64,000 nt of DNA from Myxococcales bacterium (GCA_005779305.1 SXJR01000127.1:1-64000); one strand, 5' to 3'. Shown: positions 1 to 12,739, counted from the first letter of the stretch. Program-made: numbers and translations. Notes: generated by a model from the sequence alone, not told the origin.

Positions 1-787
1 AGGATCCGCCGCAGCGTGCGCAGACCGCTCTTCACGATCTGATCGCGAGCTGGTCGCGGCGCGGTGCGACGAGCTCGCCGATGCGGTCGCGGTCGTGCTG
101 GCCCGCGCCGTCGCCGAGGCGCGCGCGCTGGAGCCGGGCGAGGCGCCGGCGATCGTGCCCACCGACGGCCCGCGCTGCGATCCATTCGCGCCGTTCGATG
201 CGTGCAAGGTGGAGCGTCTCCCCCCCGTTCGTGCCGAGCCGCCCGAGCGCGAGCAAGGGCGAGTCGAAGGACGCTCTGCTCGATTCCATGACGGCGGCAT
301 GCGCACCGCGCTGGTCAGCGGCGCCGGCATCGGCCCTCATGTCGGCTACGGCCTGGAGCTCGGCGCCTGGTTCGTTTCGGGCGCGGGCGCGGTCGAGATC
401 ACCGGCACCCGCTGGCTCGAGCGCCTGGCCGAGCTACCGGCCAGCCAGTTCGGCGCCGCCATCGGCCTCGATGCCGTGGCCGGCCGGCTGTGCTGGAACC
501 CAGAGCGCTACGGCCCGCGGGTTTGCGTGCTGGGCGAGATCGGCTCGATGAGCGGCCGCGGCGTCGGCCTGTTCGACGCCAAGGTCGGCGAGGCCACCTA
601 CACCGCCGCCGGCCTGGGCCTGTCGTTGCGCACCCGGCTGCGCGGACACCTGGCTCTGATCGCGGGGTTCGACATGCTGCGCGCCATCGACCGACCCCGG
701 TTCGTCCTCGATCGCGGCACCGTCCTGTTCCAGCCCGACCCCCTGGCCGGTCGGGTCAACCTCGGTCTGGAGCTGGGGTGGCGCTAA
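1..787 (+). CDS. β-rich hypothetical protein, 5' truncated by window edge
   Basis: The frame is open from base 2 with no start needed, so the true N-terminus lies left of the window and about 261 codons are visible. The first part is an Ala-rich helix containing RCDELADAVAVVLARA, a pattern I associate with Myxococcota proteins encoded directly before ECF sigma factor genes. The rest alternates short hydrophobic strands with Gly turns and ends in NLGLELGWR, which would suit a β-barrel or other β-rich envelope protein. The stop codon lies one base before the GTG of the sigma factor gene, so both are probably one transcript. The molecular role is unknown; the envelope location is inference. Confidence 0.7.
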   Translation, partial: GSAAACADRSSRSDRELVAARCDELADAVAVVLARAVAEARALEPGEAPAIVPTDGPRCDPFAPFDACKVERLPPVRAEPPEREQGRVEGRSARFHDGGMRTALVSGAGIGPHVGYGLELGAWFVSGAGAVEITGTRWLERLAELPASQFGAAIGLDAVAGRLCWNPERYGPRVCVLGEIGSMSGRGVGLFDAKVGEATYTAAGLGLSLRTRLRGHLALIAGFDMLRAIDRPRFVLDRGTVLFQPDPLAGRVNLGLELGWR

Positions 788-788
788 A

Positions 789-1391
789 GTGACGGAACAC
801 GCTCGGTCCGGACACTCACCGCCCATGCCCCCGGTCGCTCCCGCGATGGTCGCCGTCAGCCAGGCTGCTCCCCGCCTGGCTGCGGCGCCGGCATTCGACG
901 ACGTCTACGCGGCCCACGTGCGCTACGTGTGGCGCCTGGTGCGTTCGTTCGGCGTGGCCGAGGCGCACCTCGAGGACGCGGTGCAGGACGTGTTCGTGGT
1001 GGTGCACCGCCGCTTGCCCGAGTTCGCCGGCCGCGCCCGCATCGAGACCTGGCTGTTCGCGATCGCGCGCCGCGTTGCCGGCGCCTACCGGCGCACCGCC
1101 AGCCGCAAGACCGATCGCCAGTCGGCGATCGACGACGAAGTGCTGGCGTCGACCGACGACACCTTCGCTGCGCTGTCGCGGGCCCAGGCCGCCGCCGCGG
1201 TCGCCGCCGTCCTCGATACGTTCGATGAGGACAAGCGCATCGTCTTCACCCTCGTGGAGCTCGAGCAGATGTCGGTCCCCGACGTCGCCGAGCTGCTGAG
1301 CATCAACCTGAACACCGCCTATTCTCGCCTTCGCCTCGCTCGCCGCGCCTTCGAGGCCTCGGTGACGAAGCGTTCTCCGGAGGAGTCATGA
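789..1391 (+). CDS. RNA polymerase ECF-type sigma-70 factor
   Basis: A sigma factor of 200 residues that would direct RNA polymerase to a dedicated promoter set. Region 2 is seen around residues 38-105 (VYAAHVRYVWRLVRSFG, then EDAVQDVFVVVHRRL and TWLFAIARRV). Region 4, with its helix-turn-helix, is seen around residues 140-195 (FTLVELEQMSVPDVAELL, then NLNTAYSRLRLARRAF). GTG at 789 was chosen because it follows the upstream stop by one base; ATG at 824 is an alternative that removes a disordered N-terminal tail. The gene overlaps the next by ATGA, so translation is probably coupled. The downstream membrane protein could be its anti-sigma regulator. Confidence 0.93.
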   Translation: MTEHARSGHSPPMPPVAPAMVAVSQAAPRLAAAPAFDDVYAAHVRYVWRLVRSFGVAEAHLEDAVQDVFVVVHRRLPEFAGRARIETWLFAIARRVAGAYRRTASRKTDRQSAIDDEVLASTDDTFAALSRAQAAAAVAAVLDTFDEDKRIVFTLVELEQMSVPDVAELLSINLNTAYSRLRLARRAFEASVTKRSPEES

Positions 1392-2095
1392 CCCCCGATC
1401 CGCTGAGCCCGCGCGCCCAGGCGCTGCTCGACGCCGCCCGCGACGGCCTCGGGCCCGACGACGCCGCCATCGCGCGCATGCGCTCCCGCATCATCGCCGG
1501 CGCCGGAGGCGCCGCCGTCGCCACCAACGCCAGCATGAGCTTCGCCGCCAAGCTCACGATCGTCTCCGCCCTCGCCCTCGTCGTCGGCGGCGGAACCTGG
1601 TGGCTCATGCGGGACACGGGGACGGGAACGGGTTCGGGTTCGGGTTCGGTTTCGGTCACGGGTTCGGGTTCGGTCACGGGTTCGGGTTCGGTCACGGTTG
1701 CGGCTCCGGTTGCGGCTCCGGCTGCGGCTGCGGCGGCGGCTCCGGCCCCGCAACCGGTCGCCCTGAGCGAGGCCCCGCCGGGGCCGAGTCGAAGGGCGCA
1801 CTTCACCGCATCTCCGTCCCGCTCCTCCCTCGCCGCCGAGGTCGCCCTCGTCGACGACGCCATGTCCGCGCTCCGCCGCGACGACGCCACCGCCGCGCTC
1901 GCCGCCGCCGACGACCACGTCGCCCGCTTCGGCAAGCGCGGACAGCTCGCCGAGGAAGCCGCCGCCATCCGCGTCGAGGCCCTCTGCCGCCTCGGCGACA
2001 CTCGCTGGTCGTCCGCGCTCGACAGCTTCGACAGCCGCTGGCCGCGCTCGGCTCAGCGTCCCCGCCTCACCACCGCGTGCAAGGACGTCCCGTGA
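1388..2095 (+). CDS. Single-TM protein with TPR-like C-terminus, possible anti-sigma factor
   Basis: A 235-residue protein overlapping the sigma factor gene by 4 nt. A cytoplasmic N-terminus of about 50 residues is followed by one membrane helix (around residues 56-75), a low-complexity Thr-Gly-Ser-Val then Ala-Pro linker (around 78-125), and a helical C-terminal domain (around 145-225) with AALAAADDHVARFGKRGQLA, typical of TPR-like modules in Myxococcota sigma operons. There is no HxxxCxxC zinc motif of classical ZAS anti-sigma factors. The anti-sigma role is therefore inferred from gene order and topology only. The linker is encoded by a slippage-prone repeat. Confidence 0.75.
   Translation: MTPDPLSPRAQALLDAARDGLGPDDAAIARMRSRIIAGAGGAAVATNASMSFAAKLTIVSALALVVGGGTWWLMRDTGTGTGSGSGSVSVTGSGSVTGSGSVTVAAPVAAPAAAAAAAPAPQPVALSEAPPGPSRRAHFTASPSRSSLAAEVALVDDAMSALRRDDATAALAAADDHVARFGKRGQLAEEAAAIRVEALCRLGDTRWSSALDSFDSRWPRSAQRPRLTTACKDVP
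1618..1749 (+). repeat. Hexamer/18-mer tandem repeat coding the periplasmic linker
   Basis: Iterations of ggttcg with an 18-bp higher-order unit (cacgggttcgggttcggt, two copies in 1657-1692) run into ggctcc/ggctgc iterations. In the gene frame they encode a Thr-Gly-Ser-Val stretch and then an Ala-Pro stretch. Units are multiples of 3, so gain or loss of copies keeps the frame and changes linker length. Confidence 0.85.
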
Positions 2096-3411
2096 CGCGC
2101 GCGCTCCTCGCGTTCGCCGTCCTCGCCGCCGCCTGTGGCAACGGCCGCGACGTCGTGGTCGGCGAGGATTACCAGGTGGTCCTCGATCCACTGCCGGCCT
2201 CGATCACCGCCGTCGACGTCCTCGTGGTCGTCGACAACTCGGGCTCGATCGATGCCGAGCACCAGGCCATGATCGCCGCCGCCGGCGAGAGCCTGTTCGC
2301 CCAGCTCACCGGCGACCTCGGCGCGCTGCCCGATCTGCACGTCGCCGTGATCTCCACCGACGTCACCACCGGCGCGCCGGCGGTGCCGGGCTGCACCAAC
2401 ACCTTCGATGGCCGCTTTCGCACCGGCAACGGCACCGTCCCGTGCACGGTCCAGGGCTCGTACATCATCGACAGCCCCGATGGTAGCGGCGGCCGCATCG
2501 ACAACTACGACGGCACCATCACCGACGCCTTCTCGTGCTTCGCCGACCTGGGCTCGGGCGGCTGCGGCTTCGAACAGCCGCTCGAGGCGCTGCGCCGCGC
2601 GCTCGACGGCCGCTACGCCGAGCACGCCGGCTTCCTGCGTCCCGACGCGCTGCTGGTGGTGGTCCTGCTCACCGACGAGGACGACTGCTCGGCCTACGAC
2701 CCCGCGATCTTCGGCGATCCCAACGCCGGCCCCGAGTCCCCGCTGGGGCCGCGCACCAGCTTCCGCTGCTTCGAGTTCGGCGTGACCTGCGATCCCGACC
2801 AGCCGCGGGTCCACGGCACCAAGTCCGATTGCGAGCCGCGCGAGGACAGCCCCTACATCACGCCGGTCTCGGAGTTCACCGACTTCCTCGACGCGCTCAA
2901 GCCCGAGCCCGGCCTGATCATGGTCGCCGGCATGATGGGCCCAGCCGACGTGGTCGAGGTCGGCCCCGAGCCGTTCGATCCCAACCTGACCGGCCTGGTG
3001 CCGTCGTGCACCCGGCCCGAGACCTCGTACGGGACCACGCCGCCCATCCGCCTGACCGCGCTCGGCGAGCACTTCCCGTCGCGTTTCCTGTTCCAGGACC
3101 TGTGCGAGGCGACCTCGACCAGCCAGCGCCTGCGCAACATCACCCGCGCCACCACCGGCGTCATGTCGCGGCGGCCGTGCCTGCTCGGCAAGGTCGGCCC
3201 GGCCACCACCACCGAGCGCTGCCGCGCCTTCGACGTCGCCGGCACCGTCAGGACGCCCATCGAGCGCTGCGCCGGCGCCGGGGGCAACTGCTTCGTGATC
3301 GAGCCATCGGCGCAGTGCGAGTACACGCCGTCGGGCCTGGCCGCCAGCTACCGCGGCACGCTCGCCGCCGGCCACCGGCTGGTGGTCGAGTGCCTGGCCC
3401 AGGTCGAGTAG
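2092..3411 (+). CDS. VWA-domain lipoprotein
   Basis: A predicted lipoprotein of 439 residues: a short hydrophobic signal ends in lipobox LAAAC (Cys15). A von Willebrand A-like fold follows, with the metal-binding DxSxS motif in VDVLVVVDNSGS (Asp48, Ser50, Ser52) and later strands DLHVAVIST and LLVVVLLTDEDDCSAY. Many Cys residues suggest disulfides outside the cytoplasm. Such proteins are common in Myxococcota and usually bind a ligand or adhesin partner; no specific partner is visible. The GTG start at 2092 overlaps the preceding stop (GTGA), extending the sigma factor operon by a fourth gene. Confidence 0.85.
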   Translation: MTRALLAFAVLAAACGNGRDVVVGEDYQVVLDPLPASITAVDVLVVVDNSGSIDAEHQAMIAAAGESLFAQLTGDLGALPDLHVAVISTDVTTGAPAVPGCTNTFDGRFRTGNGTVPCTVQGSYIIDSPDGSGGRIDNYDGTITDAFSCFADLGSGGCGFEQPLEALRRALDGRYAEHAGFLRPDALLVVVLLTDEDDCSAYDPAIFGDPNAGPESPLGPRTSFRCFEFGVTCDPDQPRVHGTKSDCEPREDSPYITPVSEFTDFLDALKPEPGLIMVAGMMGPADVVEVGPEPFDPNLTGLVPSCTRPETSYGTTPPIRLTALGEHFPSRFLFQDLCEATSTSQRLRNITRATTGVMSRRPCLLGKVGPATTTERCRAFDVAGTVRTPIERCAGAGGNCFVIEPSAQCEYTPSGLAASYRGTLAAGHRLVVECLAQVE

Positions 3412-3762
3412 CGCGGTTGAACCGCTGCCCGGCGCTGGCGCAGTCGTGCGCGCAGTCTGTAGGCACGATCTGTCGTGCGACACCTGCACGCCGACGGCGC
3501 GGCTCCACGTGGCGCGTGGCGCGGAGTTTGCTGTTCGTCGGGTTCATGCCCATCGCGTTCGAACCGGAGCTCTCGCGACACGAAGACCGCGACGGCCGTG
3601 CATCGGAGCGCGGTGGTGCGCCCGGAAAGCGCATGAGGACCGATCGCTTGCAGCGCCGGGCCTCTGCAACGCTGCCCGCGCCATCGGCGTCGACGAGCCC
3701 GGTGCAGCGCATGGAGGACGACCGCCTGTCGTGCGACCAGACGTTCTCGACAGCATCCTGCC
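3412..3762. other. Stretch without a convincing gene
   Basis: About 350 bases between the VWA gene and a small Gly-rich ORF. The open frames here have mixed codon composition, no recognisable domain and no plausible start context. No strong hairpin or repeat was seen. It may hold decayed sequence or the promoter of the downstream ORF. Confidence 0.5.
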
Positions 3763-4080
3763 ATGAACGACGGCCGCCTGCGCGACCAGGTCTTCAACGC
3801 CTCCGCGGCCACCAAGGTGGTCGTGTCCACGACCGGCGGCAAGGGCGGCTACGGCATCGCCAAGGAGAACGGCGACGGCAGCAACGGCGGCAACGGCGGC
3901 AACATCACCGTGCTCGTCGATCCATCGGTGACCAGCTACAACGTCCGTCACGCCTCGAGCCGCGGCGAGGGCGGGAACCCGTCGCCGATCAAGAACAGCG
4001 CCTTCGGGAAGCGCGACCGCGGCCGTGACGGCTCCGAGAGGAACTTCGAGGAGCGCCGCCAGCGGGTCACCATCCCCTGA
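3763..4080 (+). CDS. Small Gly-rich protein, possibly a fragment
   Basis: 105 residues with GC-rich third positions typical of real genes in this window. The middle has Gly-Asn-rich spacing (GSNGGNGGNITVLVDPS), resembling Gly-rich β-structured segments of secreted proteins, but there is no signal peptide. The C-terminus is highly charged (KRDRGRDGSERNFEERRQR). Because the N-terminus has no export signal and the 350 bases upstream look degenerate, this could be the surviving C-terminal part of a longer secreted protein. No function is assigned. Confidence 0.4.
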   Translation: MNDGRLRDQVFNASAATKVVVSTTGGKGGYGIAKENGDGSNGGNGGNITVLVDPSVTSYNVRHASSRGEGGNPSPIKNSAFGKRDRGRDGSERNFEERRQRVTIP

Positions 4081-4120
4081 GCGCCTTCCAACCTCGGCGA
4101 ATCCCTGGCATCTTCGTGCC

Positions 4121-5179
4121 ATGGGGATCATGCGCGCTTCGCTGGTCGTGGTGACGTTGGTCTGCGCGCTGGCGACCAAGGCCTCCGCTCAGCCCTCGCG
4201 CGAACCGGAGGCCGAGGCCTTGTTCGATCAGGGCAAGGAGTTGATGTCCGCCGGCGACCATGTCGGCGCATGCCAGAAGTTCGATGCGAGCAACCGCCTG
4301 GTTCCGCGAGCGACCACGCTCATGAACCTCGGCGCGTGCCTCGAGGCGCAGCAGAAGCTGGTCAGCGCCTGGTACAGGTTCGTCGAGGCGCAGAACAAGG
4401 CCAGTGTCTCGAGCGACGCGAAAGAGCGGGCGATGGAGCGCCCATCGAAGCTCAAGGCCGAGGCCCTGAAACCGCGCCTCTCGACCATCGAGATCATCGT
4501 CTCGGCCGAGGCTCGCGTGCCAGATCTGGTGGTCACGCGCGACGGTGCGATCATCGTCGACGGGCAGTGGAACAGCAGGATCCCCATCGACGGCGGTAAG
4601 TACACCATCGCCGCACGGGCGCGCGGCCGAGAGGACTGGACCAGCACCATCGTGGTCAAGAGCGAGGGCAACCACGAGCCGGTGACGATCCCGGTGCTGC
4701 GCCCGGCCGCGGCTCCGCCGGTCACCGATCCGGCGGTCACGGACACGGATCCGGCGGTCACGACGGCGGATCCGTCAGCGCACGCCGGACCGATCGACGA
4801 GGATGCCGACCCGCCCGCACCAGACCGGCCACCGAGCGGCTTCACGGGCCTCCGCAAGGGCGCTGTCGGCCTCGCCGTGGTTGGCGTCGCCGCGATCGCA
4901 GGCGGCGCCGTCTTCGGGATCCAGGCGAAGAACACGCAGGCCGACGCTGACGAGCTGTGTCCTGGCACCGAGTGCACCGATCCGGAGGCGGTCCGCCTCA
5001 ACGATGACGCCAAGGCGTCGGCCAAGACGGCCAACCTCCTCTACCTCGGTGGCGGCGTCGCGCTCGGCGCTGGCGTCGCCCTGTGGTTGCTGGGCGCGCC
5101 CAAGCACTCCGAAGGCGTCGCGATCACGCCTCACGTCGGCGCCGACCTGGTCGGGGTCACCTTCCAGGCAGGGTTCTAG
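4121..5179 (+). CDS. Secreted TPR/PEGA-like protein with C-terminal membrane helices
   Basis: 352 residues. A signal peptide (around 1-24, ending KASAQ) is followed by a TPR-like helical region (EAEALFDQGKELMSAGDH, then TTLMNLGACLEAQQKL). A β-rich PEGA-like segment follows (around 125-195, including DGGKYTIAARARG). Next come a Pro/Asp/Thr-rich linker and two hydrophobic segments (GAVGLAVVGVAAIAGGAVFG and LYLGGGVALGAGVALWLLG). This layout recurs in the protein at 30715-31815, so the two are architectural paralogues. ATG at 4121 was preferred over the longer frame because it opens the signal peptide and lies 6 nt after a CATCTT box. The role is probably envelope-associated; substrate unknown. 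Confidence 0.8.
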   Translation: MGIMRASLVVVTLVCALATKASAQPSREPEAEALFDQGKELMSAGDHVGACQKFDASNRLVPRATTLMNLGACLEAQQKLVSAWYRFVEAQNKASVSSDAKERAMERPSKLKAEALKPRLSTIEIIVSAEARVPDLVVTRDGAIIVDGQWNSRIPIDGGKYTIAARARGREDWTSTIVVKSEGNHEPVTIPVLRPAAAPPVTDPAVTDTDPAVTTADPSAHAGPIDEDADPPAPDRPPSGFTGLRKGAVGLAVVGVAAIAGGAVFGIQAKNTQADADELCPGTECTDPEAVRLNDDAKASAKTANLLYLGGGVALGAGVALWLLGAPKHSEGVAITPHVGADLVGVTFQAGF

Positions 5180-5182
5180 TCG

Positions 5183-6826
5183 ATGCGGAAGCGCTACCTG
5201 GTCCTCTTCGTCCTGGCCGCGTGCAGCATCCCCGACAAGAACCTCGTCGGCGCCGACGCCGCCGCGGTCGACGCGCTCGTGGTCGACGCCGTCCCCGCCG
5301 CGGTGCTCACGATCCTGGGCGAGCCCTTGACCATCACCGATCCCATCATCGGCGCGAGCTCGTCGCTCCCCGTGATGATCAAGAACGAGGGCGACCTCGC
5401 GGCCACCGGCATCCAGATCAGCGACGACTCGGCGGAGGTCGCGCTGACCAACAACTGCGGCGCGTCGCTCGGCGCTGGCCAGACGTGCACCGTGAACGTG
5501 GCGATGAACGCCGTGTCGATCGGCGCGAAGTCGGTGACCCTCACCGTATCCGGCGACGGCGGGATCGGCGACAGCGCGACGATCGCGGCGACGGCGATGG
5601 CGCGCGTGACGGTGACCATGAACCTCGTCAACGGCACGACCGGCCGCGTCCAGTCCAGCCCGGCCGGGATCGACTGCACGACCGGCGTGTGCTCGGCGCT
5701 GTTCTCGACCAGCCCGGTGGTGCTCACGGCCACCGACGACGGCAACGGCACGCTCGCCGACTGGGGCGTGACCGGATGCGCGACCACCGCCACGTGCTCG
5801 CTGGCCGTCACGACCGCCAGCGCCAGCCTCACCGCGGTGTTCCAGGCGCCGTGGACCTATGTCACCGCCGATGCGATGCAGAACCAGTTCGAGGGTGTGG
5901 CCATCGACACCGACGGAAGCGTGATCGCCGTCGGCTCGGTCGGCAACGCCGCCCGCGCCACCCGCATCAACGGTGGCACCGGCACGTTCAGCAACTCCTT
6001 CACGTACTCCAGCGGCGCGGTCACGTATTACCGCGACGTCGCGATCAACAGCAACGGCATCTTCGTGACCGGTGAGGCGACCGGTGCGGGCTACGACGCG
6101 ATCCTCAAGTCGCTCAGCGCGGGCCTCGTCGCGAGCGACGCCGACCTCGTGACGTCGGCGTCCAACGACACCGGCTGGGGGATCGCTGCGCGCGGAAACC
6201 AGCTGATCTGGATCGGTGGTTACTCGGCCACCAACACGTTCGTGAAGGTGTCGGCGGCGCAGCCGATCAACGAGCTGAGCTTCCCGGCCACGTATCACGG
6301 ACGCGACGCCGCGGTCTCGCCGCTCGATGGCACGATGTGGGCGATCGCGGGCACCGCACCCAACGCGTGGGTCGGCCGCTTCGCGTGGGCGAGCGGAAAC
6401 GCGGCGACCGTGCCGGCGAGCCAGACCTACACCGGCCGTGCGTTCAACCGACTCGTGATGGACGCGGAGGGCAACCTGATCATCGCCGGATGGGTGACGT
6501 CTCCCGACGACGACTTCACCGTGTGGAAGCTGTCGCCGACCTTCACCGAGGTCTGGCCGGCGCGGACCATCCAGGCCGCCGGCGCGGGCCACGCATGGGC
6601 GGTCGACCTCGATCCCTTCGGCAACATCGTTGCCGTGGGCAACTCAGGCGGAGGATGCCTGATCGTGAAGCTGCGTGGCAGTGACGGCACGGAGGTGTTC
6701 CGACGCACGATCGCCGCTTCGACGTGTTACGGCGTCGCCTCCGACGCGGTCGGAATCGTCGTGGTCGGCTTCCAGGACGACGTGACCATCACGCGAAAGA
6801 GCTTCGCGCGGCGGTACTTTCACTGA
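5183..6826 (+). CDS. Lipoprotein with Ig-like and β-propeller regions
   Basis: 547 residues, starting 3 bases after the previous stop and so probably co-transcribed. Lipobox LAAC gives a lipidated Cys14. Residues around 45-135 look like a choice-of-anchor/HYDIN-type Ig domain (LTNNCGASLGAGQTCTVNV). Residues around 145-215 resemble the divergent InlB-type repeat (GRVQSSPAGIDCTTGVCSA, TDDGNGTLADWG). The rest shows repeated 'GVAIDTDGSVIAVGSV'-like blades, as in SBBP or kelch-like propellers (EGNLIIAGWVTSPDDDFTVW, FGNIVAVGNSGGGCLIVKL). Location is probably the outer membrane surface; ligand unknown. Confidence 0.8.
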   Translation: MRKRYLVLFVLAACSIPDKNLVGADAAAVDALVVDAVPAAVLTILGEPLTITDPIIGASSSLPVMIKNEGDLAATGIQISDDSAEVALTNNCGASLGAGQTCTVNVAMNAVSIGAKSVTLTVSGDGGIGDSATIAATAMARVTVTMNLVNGTTGRVQSSPAGIDCTTGVCSALFSTSPVVLTATDDGNGTLADWGVTGCATTATCSLAVTTASASLTAVFQAPWTYVTADAMQNQFEGVAIDTDGSVIAVGSVGNAARATRINGGTGTFSNSFTYSSGAVTYYRDVAINSNGIFVTGEATGAGYDAILKSLSAGLVASDADLVTSASNDTGWGIAARGNQLIWIGGYSATNTFVKVSAAQPINELSFPATYHGRDAAVSPLDGTMWAIAGTAPNAWVGRFAWASGNAATVPASQTYTGRAFNRLVMDAEGNLIIAGWVTSPDDDFTVWKLSPTFTEVWPARTIQAAGAGHAWAVDLDPFGNIVAVGNSGGGCLIVKLRGSDGTEVFRRTIAASTCYGVASDAVGIVVVGFQDDVTITRKSFARRYFH

Positions 6827-6867
6827 TCCGCGGCCGGTTCGCTGTCGACCGCGAGCAGGGGCGCCGG

Positions 6868-7653
6868 TCAGCGCTCGACGATCTTGGCCGGCGGCAGATC
6901 GGGCCTGCGCGTCGTCGCCGCCGCGGCGGCGCGTCGCTCGCGGCGAACCGCGACCAGCGACGTGAAGATCGAGGCGATGCCGGCCAGGAAGCCGCCGGCG
7001 ATGAGGCCGCCGCCGACGAGCTTGCCGGCGCCGATGTGGGAGTGGGGGTCGAGGGCCATGACCGCGTACATCGAGAACACGATCAGGAAGGTCCGCCCCG
7101 CGACCGCGCGTGGCTGCACCTCACCGCACAGGATCGCGCCGACCGATGCGCCGATCGCGAGCAGGAGCAAGGCGACGAACGTCCGCGGGATGTCGTGGCC
7201 GGCGGCATGGAGCACCAGGAGCGGGAGCGCTCCGAGCACGGCGGTGCCCTGCATGACGAACGCCGCGGCCAGCGGCCGGCGCGCACGCGTGGCCTTCCGA
7301 CCCAGCCAGGCCCCGGCGACGGCGCTGGCAGCGCCGGCGGTCATGAGGCCGAGATGGCGGAGCTCGATCGAGATGGCGCCGGTCCGGTAGTAGCTGAAGG
7401 TCCCGATCATGAGCGCGATCGGGATCGCGCCGGCGACGCCGGCGGTGGCCAGGTCGACGCGGCGCCACACCGACGCGGCGATCCAGGCGCCCAGGGTCGC
7501 GCCGGTGATCATCGTCGCCAGCTGCGCCAGCTCGCGGCCGTGGGCGCGATCGCGCATGAGCACCAGGCACGGCACCAGGGTCCACAAGGTGGCGCCCGCG
7601 ATGGTGAGCGCGAAGGCCAGCGTGTCGCGGTGGGTTCGGGGCCCCTCCTCCAT
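6868..7653 (-). CDS. Polytopic membrane protein, about eight TM helices
   Basis: 261 residues from the ATG at 7653; in-frame ATGs at 7665 and 7674 are also possible. About eight hydrophobic helices are visible, among them [59 protein letters not shown] and [20 protein letters not shown] basic Arg-rich cytoplasmic tail closes the protein. I do not recognise a transporter signature. It is transcribed divergently from the kinase at 7678 with 24 bases or fewer between the two starts, so the promoters must overlap or lie in the coding sequences; joint regulation is plausible. Confidence 0.75.
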   Translation of the reverse strand: MEEGPRTHRDTLAFALTIAGATLWTLVPCLVLMRDRAHGRELAQLATMITGATLGAWIAASVWRRVDLATAGVAGAIPIALMIGTFSYYRTGAISIELRHLGLMTAGAASAVAGAWLGRKATRARRPLAAAFVMQGTAVLGALPLLVLHAAGHDIPRTFVALLLLAIGASVGAILCGEVQPRAVAGRTFLIVFSMYAVMALDPHSHIGAGKLVGGGLIAGGFLAGIASIFTSLVAVRRERRAAAAATTRRPDLPPAKIVER

Positions 7654-7677
7654 GCGCGCGAGCATAGCAGCCATGCG

Positions 7678-11301
<3,624 letters not shown>

Positions 11302-11309
11302 GGAGTACT

Positions 11310-11660
11310 ATGCACCCAGTGCGCAAGTGGATCGTCCTCGCCATCGCGCTCACCGCCTGCGGCGGCGACGACGGCGGTCCGTCACTGCCCACCGTCGATT
11401 GCTCGCCACCGGTACCGACCTTCTCGCAGGTCCGCGCCTTCAACACCAACTGCACCATGTGCCACGCGCTCGCGCTGCCCTACGAGGCGCGCAGCGGTGC
11501 GCCGGTCGGCATGGACTACGACGTCTACGCGTCGGCGGTCGCCGTTGGCGACGCCACCGCGAGCACGGTCTTCCAGATGACGATGCCGCCCTCGGGCGGG
11601 CTCTTCCCGGCCGACAAGGAAGCGCTCTACAAGTGGACGCTCTGCGGCATGCCGCAGTAG
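11310..11660 (+). CDS. Small lipoprotein with c-type haem motif
   Basis: 116 residues with a lipoprotein signal (lipobox LTAC, Cys17) and one CTMCH motif (residues 48-52), the covalent haem-attachment signature. A later MTMPPSGG provides a plausible Met axial ligand. It looks like a mono-haem cytochrome-type lipoprotein facing the periplasm. A good ribosome site, gaggag, overlaps the preceding stop; the gene starts 8 nt after the kinase gene and is probably in its transcript. No oxidase or dehydrogenase partner is encoded nearby, so the electron partner is unknown. Confidence 0.8.
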   Translation: MHPVRKWIVLAIALTACGGDDGGPSLPTVDCSPPVPTFSQVRAFNTNCTMCHALALPYEARSGAPVGMDYDVYASAVAVGDATASTVFQMTMPPSGGLFPADKEALYKWTLCGMPQ

Positions 11661-11740
11661 CAGGCCACCGAACGTGGCGAAGCCGCGTTCGGGCCCCTTG
11701 CCCTGGCCCTTTCCGGTGCGAAGGCACGGGGTAGGTTGCA

Positions 11741-11759
11741 GAAACGCCTCCGGCGTTTC
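11741..11759. terminator. Bidirectional hairpin between convergent genes
   Basis: Perfect 8-bp inverted repeat gaaacgcc/ggcgtttc with a 3-nt loop, between the haem lipoprotein gene (+) and the quinone reductase gene (-). No T-tract follows on either strand, so this is a candidate intrinsic terminator of the T-poor kind or a simple 3' end stabiliser. Confidence 0.5.
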
Positions 11760-11764
11760 CCCAC

Positions 11765-12739
11765 CTACGGGATGATCGCGATCTTGCCGTGGCTCTGCCG
11801 GCTCTCGAGGGCGGCGAGCGCGGTCGGGAGCTCGGCCAGCGGCAGCTCCTTCCAGATCACGGGGCGGATCTTTCCGGCGGCGACCAGCGCGCACAGCGCG
11901 TCGTGGCAGGCCACCACCTTCGCCGGATCGTGCATCTGGTATGCGCCCCAGAACAGGCCGACGACGGAGATGTTCTTGAGCAGCACCCGGTTCAGCTTGA
12001 GCTCGGGGATCTTGCCCGAGGCGAAGCCGATCACCAGGATGCGGCCTTCCCAGGCGATGCACTTGAGGCTCTGGTCGAAGACGTCGCCGCCGACCGGATC
12101 GTAGATGACGTCGGCGCCCTTGCCGCCGGTGAGCTGCTTGACCGCCGCGACCCAGTCGCCGCTGCGGTAGTTGATGACGTGATCGGCGCCGGCGGCGCGG
12201 CAGATCTCGAGCTTGTCGTCGGCGCCGGCGGTGGCGATGACGGTGGCGCCCAGCGCCTTGCCCAGCTGGATCGCGGCGATGCCGACGCCGCCAGCACCGC
12301 CGTGCACGAGCAGGGTCTCGCCGGCGCGGAGCGCGGCGCGGTGGGCCAGCGCGAGGTAGCCAGTGTGGTAGGTGACCACGAAGCTCGCCGCCTCGGCCGC
12401 CGATAGGCCGGTGGGCCAGCGCAGGAGCTGGCGATCGGCGGCGGCGGTCTCCTCGGCGAACGCGCCCCACGGCGCGCTCACGATCACCTGGTCGCCGACG
12501 CTGAACGTGCTGCCAGCGCCGGTGCGCACCACCGTGCCGGCGGCCTCGATGCCGGGCGTGAACGGCAGCGGCGCCTTGACCTGGTACTGGCCGGCGATCG
12601 ACAGCAGGTCGGGGAAGTTGAGCGCTGCCGCCTCGACTTTCACCACCGCGCCGCCGGCGGGCGCGGTCAGCGCGGGGAGGTCGTCGAGCTGGAGGACGTC
12701 CTTGTAGGAACCGTAGCTGTGGGCTCGCCAGGCGCGCAT
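11765..12739 (-). CDS. NADPH:quinone oxidoreductase (zinc-independent MDR family)
   Basis: 324 residues of the medium-chain dehydrogenase/reductase superfamily, quinone oxidoreductase branch. N-terminal GroES-like fold ([20 protein letters not shown], then [12 protein letters not shown]), then a Rossmann domain with nucleotide motif [20 protein letters not shown] (around 146-165). The catalytic and structural zinc Cys clusters of alcohol dehydrogenases are absent, as expected for this branch. It would reduce quinones or enals with NADPH in the cytosol. The start at 12739 (MRAW) was chosen over an upstream ATG because MRAW opens the family's first strand; it has TATCGT 7 nt upstream. Confidence 0.92.
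   Translation of the reverse strand: MRAWRAHSYGSYKDVLQLDDLPALTAPAGGAVVKVEAAALNFPDLLSIAGQYQVKAPLPFTPGIEAAGTVVRTGAGSTFSVGDQVIVSAPWGAFAEETAAADRQLLRWPTGLSAAEAASFVVTYHTGYLALAHRAALRAGETLLVHGGAGGVGIAAIQLGKALGATVIATAGADDKLEICRAAGADHVINYRSGDWVAAVKQLTGGKGADVIYDPVGGDVFDQSLKCIAWEGRILVIGFASGKIPELKLNRVLLKNISVVGLFWGAYQMHDPAKVVACHDALCALVAAGKIRPVIWKELPLAELPTALAALESRQSHGKIAIIP

Noticed and set aside
1600-2091. Possible N-terminal extension of the VWA lipoprotein with a Gly-Phe repeat
   Set aside because: This is the linker repeat read in another frame; the lipoprotein signal beginning at GTG 2092 gives a complete protein and the extension would bury it.
3413-3425. Hairpin gcggtt-g-aaccgc after the VWA gene as a terminator
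   Set aside because: A one-base loop cannot form; allowing a larger loop leaves only a 4-bp stem.
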